Position numbers and translations under genes: made by a program. A stretch of 64,000 nucleotides of DNA from Asparagopsis taxiformis. Its lineage: Eukaryota; Rhodophyta; Florideophyceae; Bonnemaisoniales; Bonnemaisoniaceae. Location of the stretch: contig JALQPE010000038.1 of assembly GCA_030407315.1 (NCBI GenBank), positions 62,001 through 126,000 on the forward strand, written 5' to 3'. This document shows positions 1-11,214 of the stretch, one piece after another. Positions within the stretch are counted from its first letter, which is position 1. Each line of letters starts with the position of its first letter. The notes under the pieces are model-generated. The model searched no databases. It worked only from the letters and a program-made list of their open reading frames with translations, and was not told the DNA's origin.

Positions 1-1
1 C

Positions 2-1075
2 GCAGTTGATGACTTTTTCTTCGTCATGCAAAAGTGTTTCCAAAGAGCATTTGCCTTTGGCGACACCAATGCAGATGTTCTCAAGGTGGTACTGCAACAA
101 GTGAGCAAGTGTTTAGTTAATGATCTGCTTGCCTACATGCGACGGCGCCTACGTGAGACTGAAACCGCCCTTGAGAAAATGCTAAGGGGATCGGCGGCGA
201 CGTCTTCTTTGCCAGCAGCAGCAATGACTGTCTCATTCCTGAAAGAATTGGCCAAAGCAAACATCAGTATTCCAGGTGGTCCTGAAGCAGATGCACAGGA
301 AGGAGATGTCGCCAAGTATGATTTCTTCGTCGCGTTGAATAACGCCTCTGTATCGGCTGAATATGCGACCCGACTAAGAGCTAATATAGAAAAGGTAGTC
401 CACGCATCGCCCAAGCTGTCAGAAGACGACAGAGCTTTGCTTGCCGCCCCTGTCGCCCAGATCACTGATGCATCTAGAGCATTGGTACTTGCTTCAGAAC
501 ATGGAGTTTCACGCCTCGCAGCTGTTCTACTTGGCCGAATTACTGCAACTGTAGACTCCTCATTGGCTGCAGCTTCCTATGTCGTTTCAGAAACCGAGTA
601 TACACTTGATTCAGACGCGACTCCGTCTTTCTCCCGCGAAATGGCCGATGAAATCGAGTCTAAGGTACTCAGTTCATCTCTTGAGAAGCGACTAACGGAG
701 AAAAATTGGGATGCACTAGTGCGACAGGTGGCAGAATGGTTTGCGAACAAAGTTGAAACAATTGTTTTCCTCAATGCCTCACCTGGGGCGTCGAAACCAT
801 TCAATGCGTTCGGCGGCCTGCGTGTCGATAGAGATGTGCGAGCAATATCGGCATATTTCTCAGAGAAGAGTCGCAGAAGCACCGTGCGCGATGTGTTCGG
901 TAGATTGTCCCAACTTGCGATGGTGGTTAACCTTGAGCGTCCAGCGGAAATCTATGATATCTGGGGACCGAATGCTGGTGGCATGACATGGCGTCTCGCT
1001 CCGAATGAGGTACGAAGAACGCTTGGTTTGCGAGTTGATTTTACCCAAGATGCTGTTCGTGCATTGAAGCTTTAG
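2..1075 (+). CDS. COG4: COG4, conserved oligomeric Golgi complex subunit 4 (5' partial)
   Basis: The frame is open from base 2, so the gene begins upstream of the window; 357 residues are visible. COG4 belongs to lobe A of the COG tethering complex, which sits on the cytosolic face of the Golgi and tethers retrograde vesicles. Near the start VDDFFFVMQKC matches the family's conserved VDD-F-KKC segment. A mid-region block reads GGLRVDRDVRAISAYF. The C-terminal signature is LNLERPAEIYDIWGP followed by TWRLAPNEVRRTLGLRVDF, and the stop comes a few residues later, as in other COG4 proteins. The C-terminus is therefore complete and no intron interrupts this part. The gene is convergent with the proteasome gene downstream. 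Family assignment is confident; the missing N-terminus cannot be assessed. Confidence 0.9.
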   Translation, partial: AVDDFFFVMQKCFQRAFAFGDTNADVLKVVLQQVSKCLVNDLLAYMRRRLRETETALEKMLRGSAATSSLPAAAMTVSFLKELAKANISIPGGPEADAQEGDVAKYDFFVALNNASVSAEYATRLRANIEKVVHASPKLSEDDRALLAAPVAQITDASRALVLASEHGVSRLAAVLLGRITATVDSSLAAASYVVSETEYTLDSDATPSFSREMADEIESKVLSSSLEKRLTEKNWDALVRQVAEWFANKVETIVFLNASPGASKPFNAFGGLRVDRDVRAISAYFSEKSRRSTVRDVFGRLSQLAMVVNLERPAEIYDIWGPNAGGMTWRLAPNEVRRTLGLRVDFTQDAVRALKL

Positions 1076-1428
1076 GGTGACTGGAAATATTGATGTAAAA
1101 GAGGATACTGTTTTATTTGGAGTTGGAGCATAGAAACTCTGTGATACTCGGGTGACAGAAATATCTGTATACATTCAAGTCAAGAGACTGTATCTGTTTT
1201 CACCTCCAGATCAAATTTGTAACTGGATCATAGTCCATGAAGGAATGGCGTATACGAACCGCGGGTGCTTTTGTTCAATTGATATCTGTAAAGCGGCGCA
1301 AGTGCAACCCAGGGGGAATTTATTGTAACAAAGAGACCGCGATGATACATTGCATGCATTAGAGCATTGAGATAGTTGCTCTAGCTGCTCGAGAGATTTA
1401 ATAGAATGTTTCCGCTCAAGTAAAATGC
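1076..1428. other. Intergenic gap between convergent 3' ends
   Basis: 353 bases between the stops of COG4 and PSMB7. I see no coding signal here. It presumably holds both 3' untranslated regions. Confidence 0.6.
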
Positions 1429-2440
1429 CTATGAAGACACATCCATCCCATCAGCAGAAACGGTCTCCCCAACAACTGAAAATTCCACAGCTGGTTTGAC
1501 GAACTTGACAGAACCTGGCACAACAGCAGTTGACCCTTGAGCAAAGTTGTAACCTGATGGTTTTCTATACTTTCTATCGTTTTCTTTGGCATATCCACGG
1601 ATATACTCCTTGCCATCCTTCGTAATGACGCAAAGATCAACGTTTCCGCCCGACCCCAAATCATTGAAGATACCTGCAGAAATGCCCTCATACACTAATT
1701 GCTTAGCCTCGTCCACAGTCATACCATCCTTATATTTAGACTCAAAGACAGACATTGCCGCTAGAGAACCGGAACCCATTGTTACGTAGGGCAGACGATC
1801 AGTGCTTCCTATCGGCACAAATTTCAAATTGGGATAAAACAAGCGTCAGAGTCGAGCTGCAACACCATCTACCAGTTCCGCAACGCGAGAAATATCAAAA
1901 ACACTTACCATGCGGATAGACAGTATACAAATGAGGGCCATGGAAATCCACACCGCCAAGGACAAGAGCCGCCGAGATATGGCCCTGATATCGGAAGAGC
2001 ATTTGCTTGAACATATTGAGAGCGGTCGCCACACGCGGCGCGCGTCTCGTCGCAAGACTATGCAAGGCCAACTGGGAGGAAATTAATTGAGTGGTATGCT
2101 CTGTATCTGCGGCAGTACCAGCTCCGCAGCACATGATATTGTCGGAAATATAATGGATCTTCTCGCAATTCTTCTCGAACACGGTTGGGCCGGATGTGGC
2201 GCGCGTATCAGCGCCGAGAACTACGCCGCCCTCGAAGACGATGCCGGCGATAGTCGTACCTGTTTTGCGGGCCTGCGGTGGCGCGTATCCCCTGCGACGG
2301 CAGAATTGGAGAGATTATGTCAGCGGGAGAATGGATTTGAGATGCGCGCAGCGTTGCGGAACCTACTTGAGTGAAAGCATGTTGTTTCTGACGCAATTGT
2401 CGAAGGAAAAACCTCCGCGCATCGAAGAACTGGGATCCAT
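1429..2440 (-). CDS. PSMB7: Proteasome subunit beta type-7 (beta-2, PUP1), three exons
   Basis: This is the trypsin-like catalytic beta-2 subunit of the 20S proteasome. The coding sequence joins 2367-2440, 1909-2291 and 1429-1808 on the minus strand (837 bases, 278 residues). Intron 1 (2292-2366, 75 bases) and intron 2 (1809-1908, 100 bases) have GT-AG ends, with donors GTAGGT and GTAAGT. The propeptide starts [16 protein letters not shown], and RKTG precedes the catalytic N-terminal Thr of [20 protein letters not shown]. Later blocks are [30 protein letters not shown] and [13 protein letters not shown]. The C-terminal tail that embraces beta-3 in other species is present. The start at 2440 is the ATG that gives the usual propeptide. 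The splices restore the family sequence without gaps, so the model is firm. Confidence 0.93.
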
Positions 2441-3836
2441 GCTGGGATCTGCGTCTGATCGGGCGTGTGTGAGCGAGCGGTCTGGCGCGCCGGGTGGTGG
2501 TGCGGATCTGGTCGCGGTTTGAGAACGGATTCTGCAGAGGGATGGAATGCGGATGGATTGGGGTGATTTGGTTTGTTGAGGAATCGATGAAATTGGTAGT
2601 AGACGACATATGGCTGGAAGGCGGAATGACATGTGGTGAAGAAAATTGGATTTATTTTTTTGCAAAAATTAAAACGGGAAAATAGGAATCGTGGATATAC
2701 GGCTTTTCGTCGACTAAGGGTTGGTTGATCGGGGTCGCTTTTGTTGCGCAGAATCAGTCTGGTATTCCATTGGGATTGTGGATCTATACCATGTCTCTGT
2801 CTGTCGAGGTAGTGATACTTGTAGATGCGATGAGTTTTATATCATGATTGCTTGGGATTTGAGATATGCCATTGCAGTGCTTGTGAGATCAGCTCGACAG
2901 AATGCTGCGAAATTGAGAACGGAGAACGGTACGATAGAATATGTGCGAATTGGAAGAAATGACGTATGCCAGCATTATTGGATCTGGTCGCAGATCGTCG
3001 AGATTGGTGAATACGAAGGGAGATGTTGATGGTTAGCTGTCCTTTTCTCGCATGCAGGCAATGAATTTTCTCCATTCTTCCAAAATTCCACTTTGGGTCT
3101 TGATGAGAGCAGTTAGTACGGCTTCCAACTGATCATTGCAGCGGTGCGGTTGAGGTTGGGGAAATCTTTGCGGAGGTCTATCCATTCCGGAGTATGCGAG
3201 CAAGTTTTAAAAGCTGGTTAGAGTGAAAGATGTGGTGCGACGATGGATCTGCTAAAAGTGCAGTCGAAGTAATGTGACGTTCGAGACATGGGAAAATTAG
3301 TGAAACGGAATATCAATTACCAAATTGGAATACGATGCTGACGGAGAGCGTCCATGAAGCAAAGCCACAACCAACAGTAAAGTGACAAGTGGGCGAATAG
3401 AAGTAGAATGTGGAAACAGCTAATTTATCTCGTGAGAGTAACGGCTGGGAGTCCAGGTTTACAAGTTTCAGATTCACACGGGAAAAACGTGTCTGGATAT
3501 ATGTGCAATGTAGTAAAATTGTATGAAATAGAGGGCGCTAATGGTATTAGAAAATATCCCGTCAAAACCCTACCGAAACTAGCACCAGGCCCAATCGCCT
3601 GCCACAACTTCGGCAAGAACGAGCTGCGCAGCACATCCACTCAAATCTCCAATCACATCCAGACATGCCTAAAATTTTCTAGCATTCACTCAGATTCCTA
3701 CTCAACAGTTTTACCCATCATCTCAACCCGCCAGGCAATTATATTTCCATACCCCCTCCCACCAGCCCACCACACCGTTCAACCCAGCATCCACCCCGAG
3801 CACTCAATCCAGTCCAAACACCCCCAGCAAGTAACC
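2441..3836. other. Intergenic region between PSMB7 and the phycoerythrin linker
   Basis: Roughly 1.4 kb holding the divergent 5' flanks of both neighbours. Short ORFs occur but none resembles a protein I know. The last 150 bases before the linker start are pyrimidine- and CA-rich, plausibly its 5' leader. Confidence 0.5.
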
Positions 3837-4898
3837 ATGTCGACCGCATTCGTTCTCGGCTCTTCGCAGCCCGTCGTCCTCCGATCCTCCTTCTCCGGCG
3901 AGGCGGTAACATGCACCGCGCCAGCAATTTCCGCCAACACGCCGACGGCGACCTTCTCGTACGACACGTCCAAGTTTGCACTATCCCGATACGAAAAAAT
4001 GTCCGCACCCGCCGACACGCCCGAGGCCGGTCCGTCCGAGCCGAGCAAATGGTGGGTCGCGTACCGAGACTCGCTCAAAGAGCGCATCTCGCCCTTCCGC
4101 GCCGCTAAGGACACCGAGACCACTGTCGGATACTCCACCGCCGCCATTCTGGCCGCTTCCACACCCTTCTTCGCCATCCAGTCCATGATCAACGCCTCGC
4201 GCTTCGGCAAGGGCGGCGATCCCGCCACCATGGCCTCGCCACCCGAGCAGGTCGCCGATAAGTATATGGCGCAATGTATCACCGCGCAGTACAAGCAGTC
4301 CGCCGCGCCGTTTGGCGTCTATCAGATTCAGTGCACAGAGGCCACTGTCAAGGGCCAGGCTGAGGAAAGTCGCAACCTGTCGCTTTCCGCTGCTTTCCGT
4401 ATGAAGCAGAGGTCCTCCGCGCAGAAGTTTGGTGACTACACTGAGACCCGTCGGAAGGCTATTATTGCCGCGCATGGTTGCAGCTATGAGGAGAAGCTTG
4501 TGGATCGGTATCCGGTGGCTGCGTCAGCCATGGTGCGCGGCTATGCAGAGGGTAAGGGTGTCTGTGTTCGTACGGCTATTGGTTCTTCTCCAGAGGAGAC
4601 TTATATGGCCGCTTGTGTTGATAAGCAGCTCAAGTTCAAGGCAGTGCCCAACGGCACTTATGATGTGATTTGTAATGATGGTAATACATCGGGTGTTGCC
4701 GAGTACAAGAGAGTTGCTACTTTGTCGGCACGATTCCGTGCGTCGCAATTGCCGTTGATCGCTAAGGAGCAATTGAGGTACGATGCGGCGAAGTATGCTC
4801 GCGACAATTTCGGTCATCTGTGTAGTTATGAGGAGACGTATTTCAACACTTTCCCGGCAGTTGCCGCCTCGATGCGCCCGGATTTTGTGCGCTACTAG
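3837..4898 (+). CDS. Phycoerythrin gamma subunit / rod linker, plastid-targeted
   Basis: A 353-residue protein that should act inside phycobilisome rods, occupying the centre of phycoerythrin hexamers and carrying bilins on cysteines. The body is an internal duplication. Repeat 1 (about 143-232) has QCITAQ, GVYQIQCTEAT and HGCSYEE. Repeat 2 (about 256-346) has ACVDKQ, GTYDVICNDGN and HLCSYEE. Both contain a LSAxFRxxQ segment. Candidate bilin-binding cysteines are C147, C166, C215, C243, C260, C279 and C329. This arrangement is typical of red algal gamma-phycoerythrin chains. The Ser/Thr/Ala-rich first 40 residues fit a plastid transit peptide. A longer in-frame ORF starts at 3408, but the ATG at 3837 with a CAACC-type context begins the transit peptide. 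There is no intron. The exact gamma type cannot be fixed by eye. Confidence 0.85.
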   Translation: MSTAFVLGSSQPVVLRSSFSGEAVTCTAPAISANTPTATFSYDTSKFALSRYEKMSAPADTPEAGPSEPSKWWVAYRDSLKERISPFRAAKDTETTVGYSTAAILAASTPFFAIQSMINASRFGKGGDPATMASPPEQVADKYMAQCITAQYKQSAAPFGVYQIQCTEATVKGQAEESRNLSLSAAFRMKQRSSAQKFGDYTETRRKAIIAAHGCSYEEKLVDRYPVAASAMVRGYAEGKGVCVRTAIGSSPEETYMAACVDKQLKFKAVPNGTYDVICNDGNTSGVAEYKRVATLSARFRASQLPLIAKEQLRYDAAKYARDNFGHLCSYEETYFNTFPAVAASMRPDFVRY

Positions 4899-5039
4899 GC
4901 TGATTAATATTCGGCAGGGTTGTGGAGTGCATGGTGTTTTGTGGACGCATGTGCTGTCGTTTGCTTGTTCTTGGCGACATATACAAAGGTCGTGGCACTG
5001 CACTGCGTAATAGTTTTCTCATAGTTTGGTAAACGAAAT

Positions 5040-5564
5040 CTATAATCTGAAAAATTGAATATGATACCAGACGGGTAAATGAGGTTGCAATACAGTACAC
5101 GAGACGCAGAATATCGTAATCGTATACGGATGCCAAGTCTCGGTAGTGGATACTGTACGTGTGTTATTTTTACTTGTAAAAAAGCACGTTGCATGATCAA
5201 GTCGAAAAATTTTCGCTGAAGTATCTGCTCTCAACGCGCACTCAGTTCGCCTATACGCTGCATTGAGAGTGTCACCAATGACTTCATTTGCCAATTGCCA
5301 TGGAAGCAAACCGTCAATACCGAACAGCCTCAAAGCGCTTATGTGGAATACAATTTGACCAGAAACTTGTTTCAGCGATTGGAAATAGGTCGTCTTGCTG
5401 GTGATAACACCCGAGCCATTCAAGTGCTCTATTGTATTGTCAGCGCAAGCAAATCCTGTTCCTGTTTCTGCGACAGTAACGAACAATGTTTTCGTACATT
5501 TCTGGTTCTGCGACACACCTGATACACCGATTCCGCCATCGCGGCAACTTCGATTTACTCGTCA
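5040..5564 (-). pseudogene. Possible degenerate or spliced coding remnant, unknown
   Basis: A minus-strand open frame with protein-like composition ends at 5040. It contains segments such as TKTLFVTVAETGTGFACAD and LFGIDGLLPWQLANEVIGD. It has no good ATG. Upstream it is closed by one in-frame TGA at about 5562-5564, beyond which the same frame is open again with two ATGs (about 5600-5625). That pattern suits a decayed gene, an unrecognised intron, or chance. I do not recognise a family. Confidence 0.2.
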
Positions 5565-7019
5565 TCCAATATAGTGCGAGACGTCAATTTCCGTTGAATC
5601 GACTTCATATGCCATCTTCATTACAGCCGACCGAGCCGTATCACGGTCAATGCTTCAGCCATTGTGTTTAGTGACCTATGATCGAAATTTAGACGTACAT
5701 GGTGTGCGAATCGGCAAGTCAATATCCGCATAGGTAGCATGCTCTCACGTCATGCTCGAGAATTTCTTGTGTCCTGATCTTAATCTAGTGAATCATCTCT
5801 CCTCGTTGTCTTTTGCTGTATCCCGGTTGAAGATATCGAAAGCTAGAAATTGTGCATTTACATGACCCTAGTTTGTATTTCCAAAATCCCCTCCCACGAT
5901 CTCTAGGATCTAGTGAAACGCTCTGGTGCCATGATGAAGCTGGCAGCGGGGTGACCAAACGGTTCATCCCCGTCGCAAGCGGATATAAGATGATGACACA
6001 TAATTTGAATGAACAGGACAGTAGTAAAGAATTCACATTGCGCAATAATTCTTGTCTATTTTGTACATCGATCAAGCCACAGCAGCGAAAGAATGAGCCA
6101 TCGGGACGATAGGTATGTGTTTTGACCATCAATGAAAGCGCAAATCTGTGGGAAGGACTGGCTTTGGACTGCAAGAGAAGAGAGGCGCAGTTTGGAATTG
6201 AGCCTACCGAGGAACTCCCTAGTGGACCACAAGATGAAAGAGTGGTGCACAGATAGAAAGGATGGAGAGCGATTTAATGAACACATGTATTACACAGAAC
6301 AGAATAGATGTGAAATATAAGTTTATTGAAGTGATTCTCCGAGTACAAGTACTGGCAACCATGTCTTGTAAAAGAGGATCAGATGAAAATAGATTATCGT
6401 CCATAGACCAGTTGGACTCCCACTGCCAATATCGATGCTATTGCATGTCGATGAGCACGTGAGAGAGAAGCGTGACGGTTTCCGCAACCTTCAGGAAAAT
6501 TCGCGTCGAAATCCATCTGTCATCTCTTTCGACACGAGAGGGCTGAAAAACTTACTATGGGGGGAGTTCATCCGTGGTTCAAACACAATCTTTGCTCTCA
6601 ATGCCCGCGTGAATTTTCCGATTATACTCGCTCAGTCATTGTGCGTCAACGAAAAAATGGAGACCCCACTCCAAATGTGTTATTGCGGGAAGAGCCAACG
6701 AAAGAACCAACAAATATAATTTAACAATAGACGCAGAATGGGAGATGACCCTTCATGGTGGGGTTGTATATCTCGAAATGGGCAACATCTTGAATCTCGG
6801 GCTACCAAGAGCGGTTGTGTTCTCACGTAACGAAAATGCCATCCTGTGGTATGGTCAGCGACCAAGACACCGAACAGGTGAGAGAGTGTGAGAGGTGGGA
6901 CCAGGATCACTAAGAGCACGAAATGTAAGTCTGCTCGGCCCGTTCTCTCTACAAGATGATTTCGAGAAACATCATCGCAAATGAGCAGAATGGTGTTAGG
7001 AAATTTTTGCGCTGAGAAA

Positions 7020-7433
7020 TCATTCCATGGCCATCTTCAGTGTTGTTGCACAATCTTGGTATCTTTTTCCCTGACAAGATTTATCTTGGATCTGCTGCCC
7101 TCGCACTTGCGCAGCATGCCATGACAGAGGGTCTCTCGGGCTAGACCTCTTCTTGTAAGGAAGAGCCATCTCTTCCAAGTCCAGTAACCGTCCTTTTTTC
7201 GTTGCCGATTGCTTTGGCTCTTGGAATCTTCGTCTAGTTCTAATTGCAAAAGAAGTGAGCGTAGAACTGAGCTCTCCATTCGAACGTCGAGACGTTCTCT
7301 TCTTCTGTAGCGAGAAGGGATCGACGAATCCTGGCCGGGTTTTGGCTACTCGAATGCGGCCAGTTCTTCGTACATGTTGGTTCTTGTGGTTAGCATCAGC
7401 TGGTTGCTTCTTGATGCTATTTGCTTTGGACAT
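7020..7433 (-). CDS. Hypothetical small basic protein
   Basis: A 137-residue ATG-started ORF in otherwise empty DNA. The N-terminal half is rich in Lys and Arg (KKQPADANHKNQHVRRTGR, later KKRTSRRS and RTRRRF), which would suit a nuclear or RNA-binding protein. There is no domain or targeting sequence I can name. It may be a chance ORF, and its isolation in the gene-poor stretch gives no context. Confidence 0.27.
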   Translation of the reverse strand: MSKANSIKKQPADANHKNQHVRRTGRIRVAKTRPGFVDPFSLQKKRTSRRSNGELSSTLTSFAIRTRRRFQEPKQSATKKGRLLDLEEMALPYKKRSSPRDPLSWHAAQVRGQQIQDKSCQGKRYQDCATTLKMAME

Positions 7434-9375
7434 GTTGGCTGGAGGGTAGTTGGAAGCAATACAAAGTGAAACGATGTGAAGGCAGTTGCCTCATTTCATT
7501 TGCTTTTCCTCTCCTTTATGTTGAGTTTCCCAAATGAGTGACTGACGAGAAAACGAACCGAAGAATAGTGGGACAGTTGCCGAGATACCAATTGACAGTT
7601 AATTTTCCCTCTCTAATTCTTTCCTGCACTTGAACTCGGACAGGCCAACCAGCGTACATTCAACACACAGAGTGGCACACACTGGCAACTGAGGCTCACC
7701 GTAATCTATAAAGAGAACCACATAGCATCTTCTATACTCCGGTGTGTTGAAGAATGCTCGCAGCTTTCGTCATTGTCAGGAATATATTCTCTAAATTGAG
7801 CAAATAGACAAAAAAAATGGACACTGCTTCTTTCAACCATCTCTTAAAACAGCGTGTTCTCATCATATAAAGAAAATTCCATTGTCATTGTAAACGTCAT
7901 GAGTTCGAGGTCAATAAGAGGGAGCTATAGAACGGTATAAGAGGCCAGAAACGTAGCGAAGGAAAGAGTGCAAGTAACTACGGACAAGCCCACCAAGGCC
8001 TAGTCTCATCTGGCTCCTGATCGCGTTGGTGCTACGCCTTACTGATCTATTTCGCTTCAGCCCGTCGGCGGGATTTTTTGGACATCGCTAAAGCAAGAGC
8101 CACGTCTGTTGGCCTGTTCTAAATGTTTCCAGGACAATTATGGATCCCATATTGGCGAGATACGAGAGATTGTGGATATAGGTAGGGTGAGCCGATAAAT
8201 GGGATTCTTCAGAAGGGAAAATGTATTCGCCATGCCTCCCATCGGCTCTTCTTATTATACTATGAACAGAAAGTGGTTGTGTTTAAAGTGGAGAATACTG
8301 TAATATTCCTAGAATGCACAGACCTAGACGTCCCGCTGTCATGGATACTGTTTGATTTGGTTATGGTAGTCTTACGAAGAGAAAGTTCGTAAGTCTTTGC
8401 CTCGTCGTTTTTGTCTAGGATTCGTTTCATCCCAGCATGTCGTTTTGCCAAACTCTGGAATCAAGTCTATCTGATCCGTCTGAAGCACTATGAATGTCCT
8501 CCCAATTTACCTCCGATCCCATCTATAAATTCCCTTCTCCCAAGAGAACCCCTTCTCATCGCAGTTACCTTGTTCTTGGGCACCAGTACTTCATGGATGC
8601 CCATATCGCTACCGACACCTGGTTCTGAGATTTGATAGATTTGCCTTCATGACTATGGCAAAAAATTACAGACTGTGCAACATTTCCGAACGATCTCAAA
8701 GTGCGGAATGATGAAAAGAAAAAAGAAGTTACCGATCGATTCAATGAGAAGAGAGTTTTGAAGGAATGGGGTAGATTTCGTGCGTTAAGAAGTAGTCGTT
8801 TTATGGATTGTACTCAGATGAGTGGAAGGGATGGGCAGGATGCCATGAGCAATCTTCTAGGCGAGATCCCGCGGCATTTAAGAGATGATCGGTTTTCGAA
8901 AGTGTATGGCCTACGTGTTCTGACTACGCTCTGTTATTATACATTGAAGTGGGTTGAGAAATCTAATTTGTCACTACACATCATGGAACTGAAATGGACA
9001 AAGGGCAGGAGGTTGTGAAAGATGAAATACCAATCTAGAATACGACTGGTGAACCTGAGAAAAAACTTTTGATGATGAAGGGGCTCGACGAAAACATTGC
9101 TTTTCTATTGCTTGATTCGAGATTAACACACTTAAGGAATAGCAGAAAGAGTTTGCTTGCAAGGCGACGATTTAAGTTTCTGTTATGCAACTGTGCATGG
9201 CTTCCAGAAGCTCACGAAGCGTCATGGTTCTCGAGATGGTGTGAAGAAGATGATCTTATGATAATGTAGCTGTTGCGAAGAAAAAGGACATTGAAATGTA
9301 TGAAATGAGAAGATTGGCTCGCGAGATTTGTTTCAGTAACTGGATAACACTCTACGAAGTCAGACTGCGGAAAAA

Positions 9376-9406
9376 AGAAAATAGGACTGTCACAGTCCTA
9401 TTTTCT
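9376..9406. repeat. Perfect 14-base inverted repeat (hairpin)
   Basis: Two perfectly complementary 14-base arms, AGAAAATAGGACTG and its reverse complement, are separated by the three bases TCA. It lies in the gene-poor region about 720 bases before the hemerythrin-like gene. No T-run or coding sequence is associated with it. Confidence 0.8.
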
Positions 9407-10128
9407 CTCAGATTCAGCTAGGATAATTCACAGCTATCTATTCCAGTTCAGTCATCTTCACAAAAACACTGTATCACATTCTGCGCTACATGGAGCAAAC
9501 CTATTGCGCATTCCAGCTTCCTGGTCTCTCTGGGTGATATGATGTATTCCTTTTTTTGGCCATCTACACGAACACGGATGCTGAAAGTATTTTACGCCGA
9601 ACTTATGAGTACTGTGCACTTGCATGTCTTTGACGAAGAGATTCGTGTAACAGGGAAATGCGAAATATTCAAGAACTCGTTGATCAAGTCCGAGGGAAGC
9701 AATATGCTGTTGACATAGAGGAGCTAGATGAAACATATATGCAGACACATCTTCGTGGAAGAAGGATACTGAACCATGAAACATCTGTTACAATGTCCAG
9801 GCCAATAAAATGCAAAGAGACACAAATATATCATAATTCGGAACGTGTGCACAGTCGTCCCCTAGAGATTATAGAACATTTTGAAGCATCTTCATGCTTT
9901 TTCTCCTGCTGTTCTGCTTGGTAATAGTACTGAAAAGTGTGTCATGGCATGGTACTGCGAAATAGCTCTACAATGAAGCACTCGGTAGAACATTATTTCA
10001 GACAGGGTGCAATCCTGCAGCACAGATCTTGCGGCATTGGAAAGCTTTTAATAAGAACATAACCATTGTTTGAATCGTTTAATCAGAACTTGAATCGCAA
10101 ACGTGCATTCAGGGAGTGATCGCGACAA

Positions 10129-11214
10129 ATGAGTGACAATGAAACTTGCAATGCTCAGAAATCAACGTCAAAGACTATACGAAAGCAGAAAACGATTGTT
10201 GATCTGTCCGCCTGGGAGTCATCTGAAGTTGGTAGCACAGAAGCTTCTGTTTTATCCGGTGATGGATTTCCACGAATAACAGCTGTAAGCAGTATCAGAT
10301 CTTCTCTGTTTCAAAAGCACGCACTTGAACAAGCTGCCACAGAGAAAGAAACCAAAGAGCAATCTCCAGAGATTTATATTTTCGAGAAAAGTAGGGAAGC
10401 AGGTGTCCTTGAAGCGCCTTTCAACTTTGAAAGTAGCACCTCTCATGAATATTGTGAATATGGCAAAATGAACCGAAAGATTTGGACCAAGGACATCCTC
10501 GCCCTTGTTCATAATGCAATCCGCTTTGAACTTGTACAACTCATTTCCATACTTCAGTCTGTTCAGAAGAGGGGAATTGCTTTAACAATGCGCGACTTTA
10601 ACGGCCTTCGTGAATGGTGGAAAATATGCTCTCAAGTTGTTTTAGACTTTCTTGATTTAGAAAACAAGTATCTCAAACCATGGTTCACAGCAGCTTTTGA
10701 AACAGGACACACGAGTAGCTATTCACAGAAACTGCTGGAAAGAATGCCAGAACTTCAAAAGGAAATACGGGATCTGATAATGAGTACTTCAACATCTTTC
10801 ACAGATTTGAGCGAACCTCAAGAGAATGACAGTGCCGATGCTCAGAACATTCCGCGGTCAAAGAAAGCTCTGCTCATCATCCATAGTCTTGATGCTTTGA
10901 TATCTCACGTTTGCAATTACATGGAAGAACAAGAACTATGTTTCCCGCAAACATTAACAGCGATGTATAAATCAGAGAAGAGCGAAAGAGATTTGATAAT
11001 AAGGAAGATTGTCAAATATGCTGTCAAGAAATCTCGTACATCAGATATACTCCTTGCTCTTTTAACGAGATGGATGGCGGACCCCAAAGCGGCCAAAAAC
11101 TTTACCAAGTTGATGTCAGAGACCGAAGACTATTGTTTTGATGGATTACAGGCAAAGTATGAGATTAACCATGGTTGGTTTGTGGATCAATTCCGGGTCA
11201 CTGCGGGTTTGTGA
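10129..11214 (+). CDS. Hemerythrin-like helical protein with two degenerate HHE units
   Basis: A 361-residue intronless protein. The first 110 residues are Ser/Thr-rich and look disordered. Two helical units follow. Unit 1 (about 120-200) runs from ALVHNAIRFELVQL to FLDLENKYLKPWF. Unit 2 (about 245-350) runs from LLIIHSLDALISH to YMEEQELCFPQTL and on to a final helix with NHGWFVDQF. The order of His-rich helix then E-x-x-x-LxP helix resembles hemerythrin/HHE cation-binding domains. The HxxxE metal-ligand sets are incomplete, so iron binding is doubtful. No targeting peptide is evident. I infer the fold from pattern only, and the function is unknown. Confidence 0.55.
   Translation: MSDNETCNAQKSTSKTIRKQKTIVDLSAWESSEVGSTEASVLSGDGFPRITAVSSIRSSLFQKHALEQAATEKETKEQSPEIYIFEKSREAGVLEAPFNFESSTSHEYCEYGKMNRKIWTKDILALVHNAIRFELVQLISILQSVQKRGIALTMRDFNGLREWWKICSQVVLDFLDLENKYLKPWFTAAFETGHTSSYSQKLLERMPELQKEIRDLIMSTSTSFTDLSEPQENDSADAQNIPRSKKALLIIHSLDALISHVCNYMEEQELCFPQTLTAMYKSEKSERDLIIRKIVKYAVKKSRTSDILLALLTRWMADPKAAKNFTKLMSETEDYCFDGLQAKYEINHGWFVDQFRVTAGL

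Larger units (their letters stand above)
4899..10128. other. 5.2 kb gene-poor region
   Basis: No recognisable gene lies in this stretch, which is the longest non-coding interval in the window. Short ORFs occur on both strands, including minus-strand frames at 5040-5564 and 7020-7433 listed separately. Most longer frames begin at non-ATG codons or are interrupted. A perfect hairpin lies at 9376-9406. I recognise no tRNA, snRNA or transposase. Confidence 0.5.

Noticed and set aside
7900..8110. Possible structured RNA with a CCCGTCGGCGGG hairpin
   Set aside because: Only one short stem is visible and no known RNA motif (tRNA, snRNA, SRP, 5S) fits.
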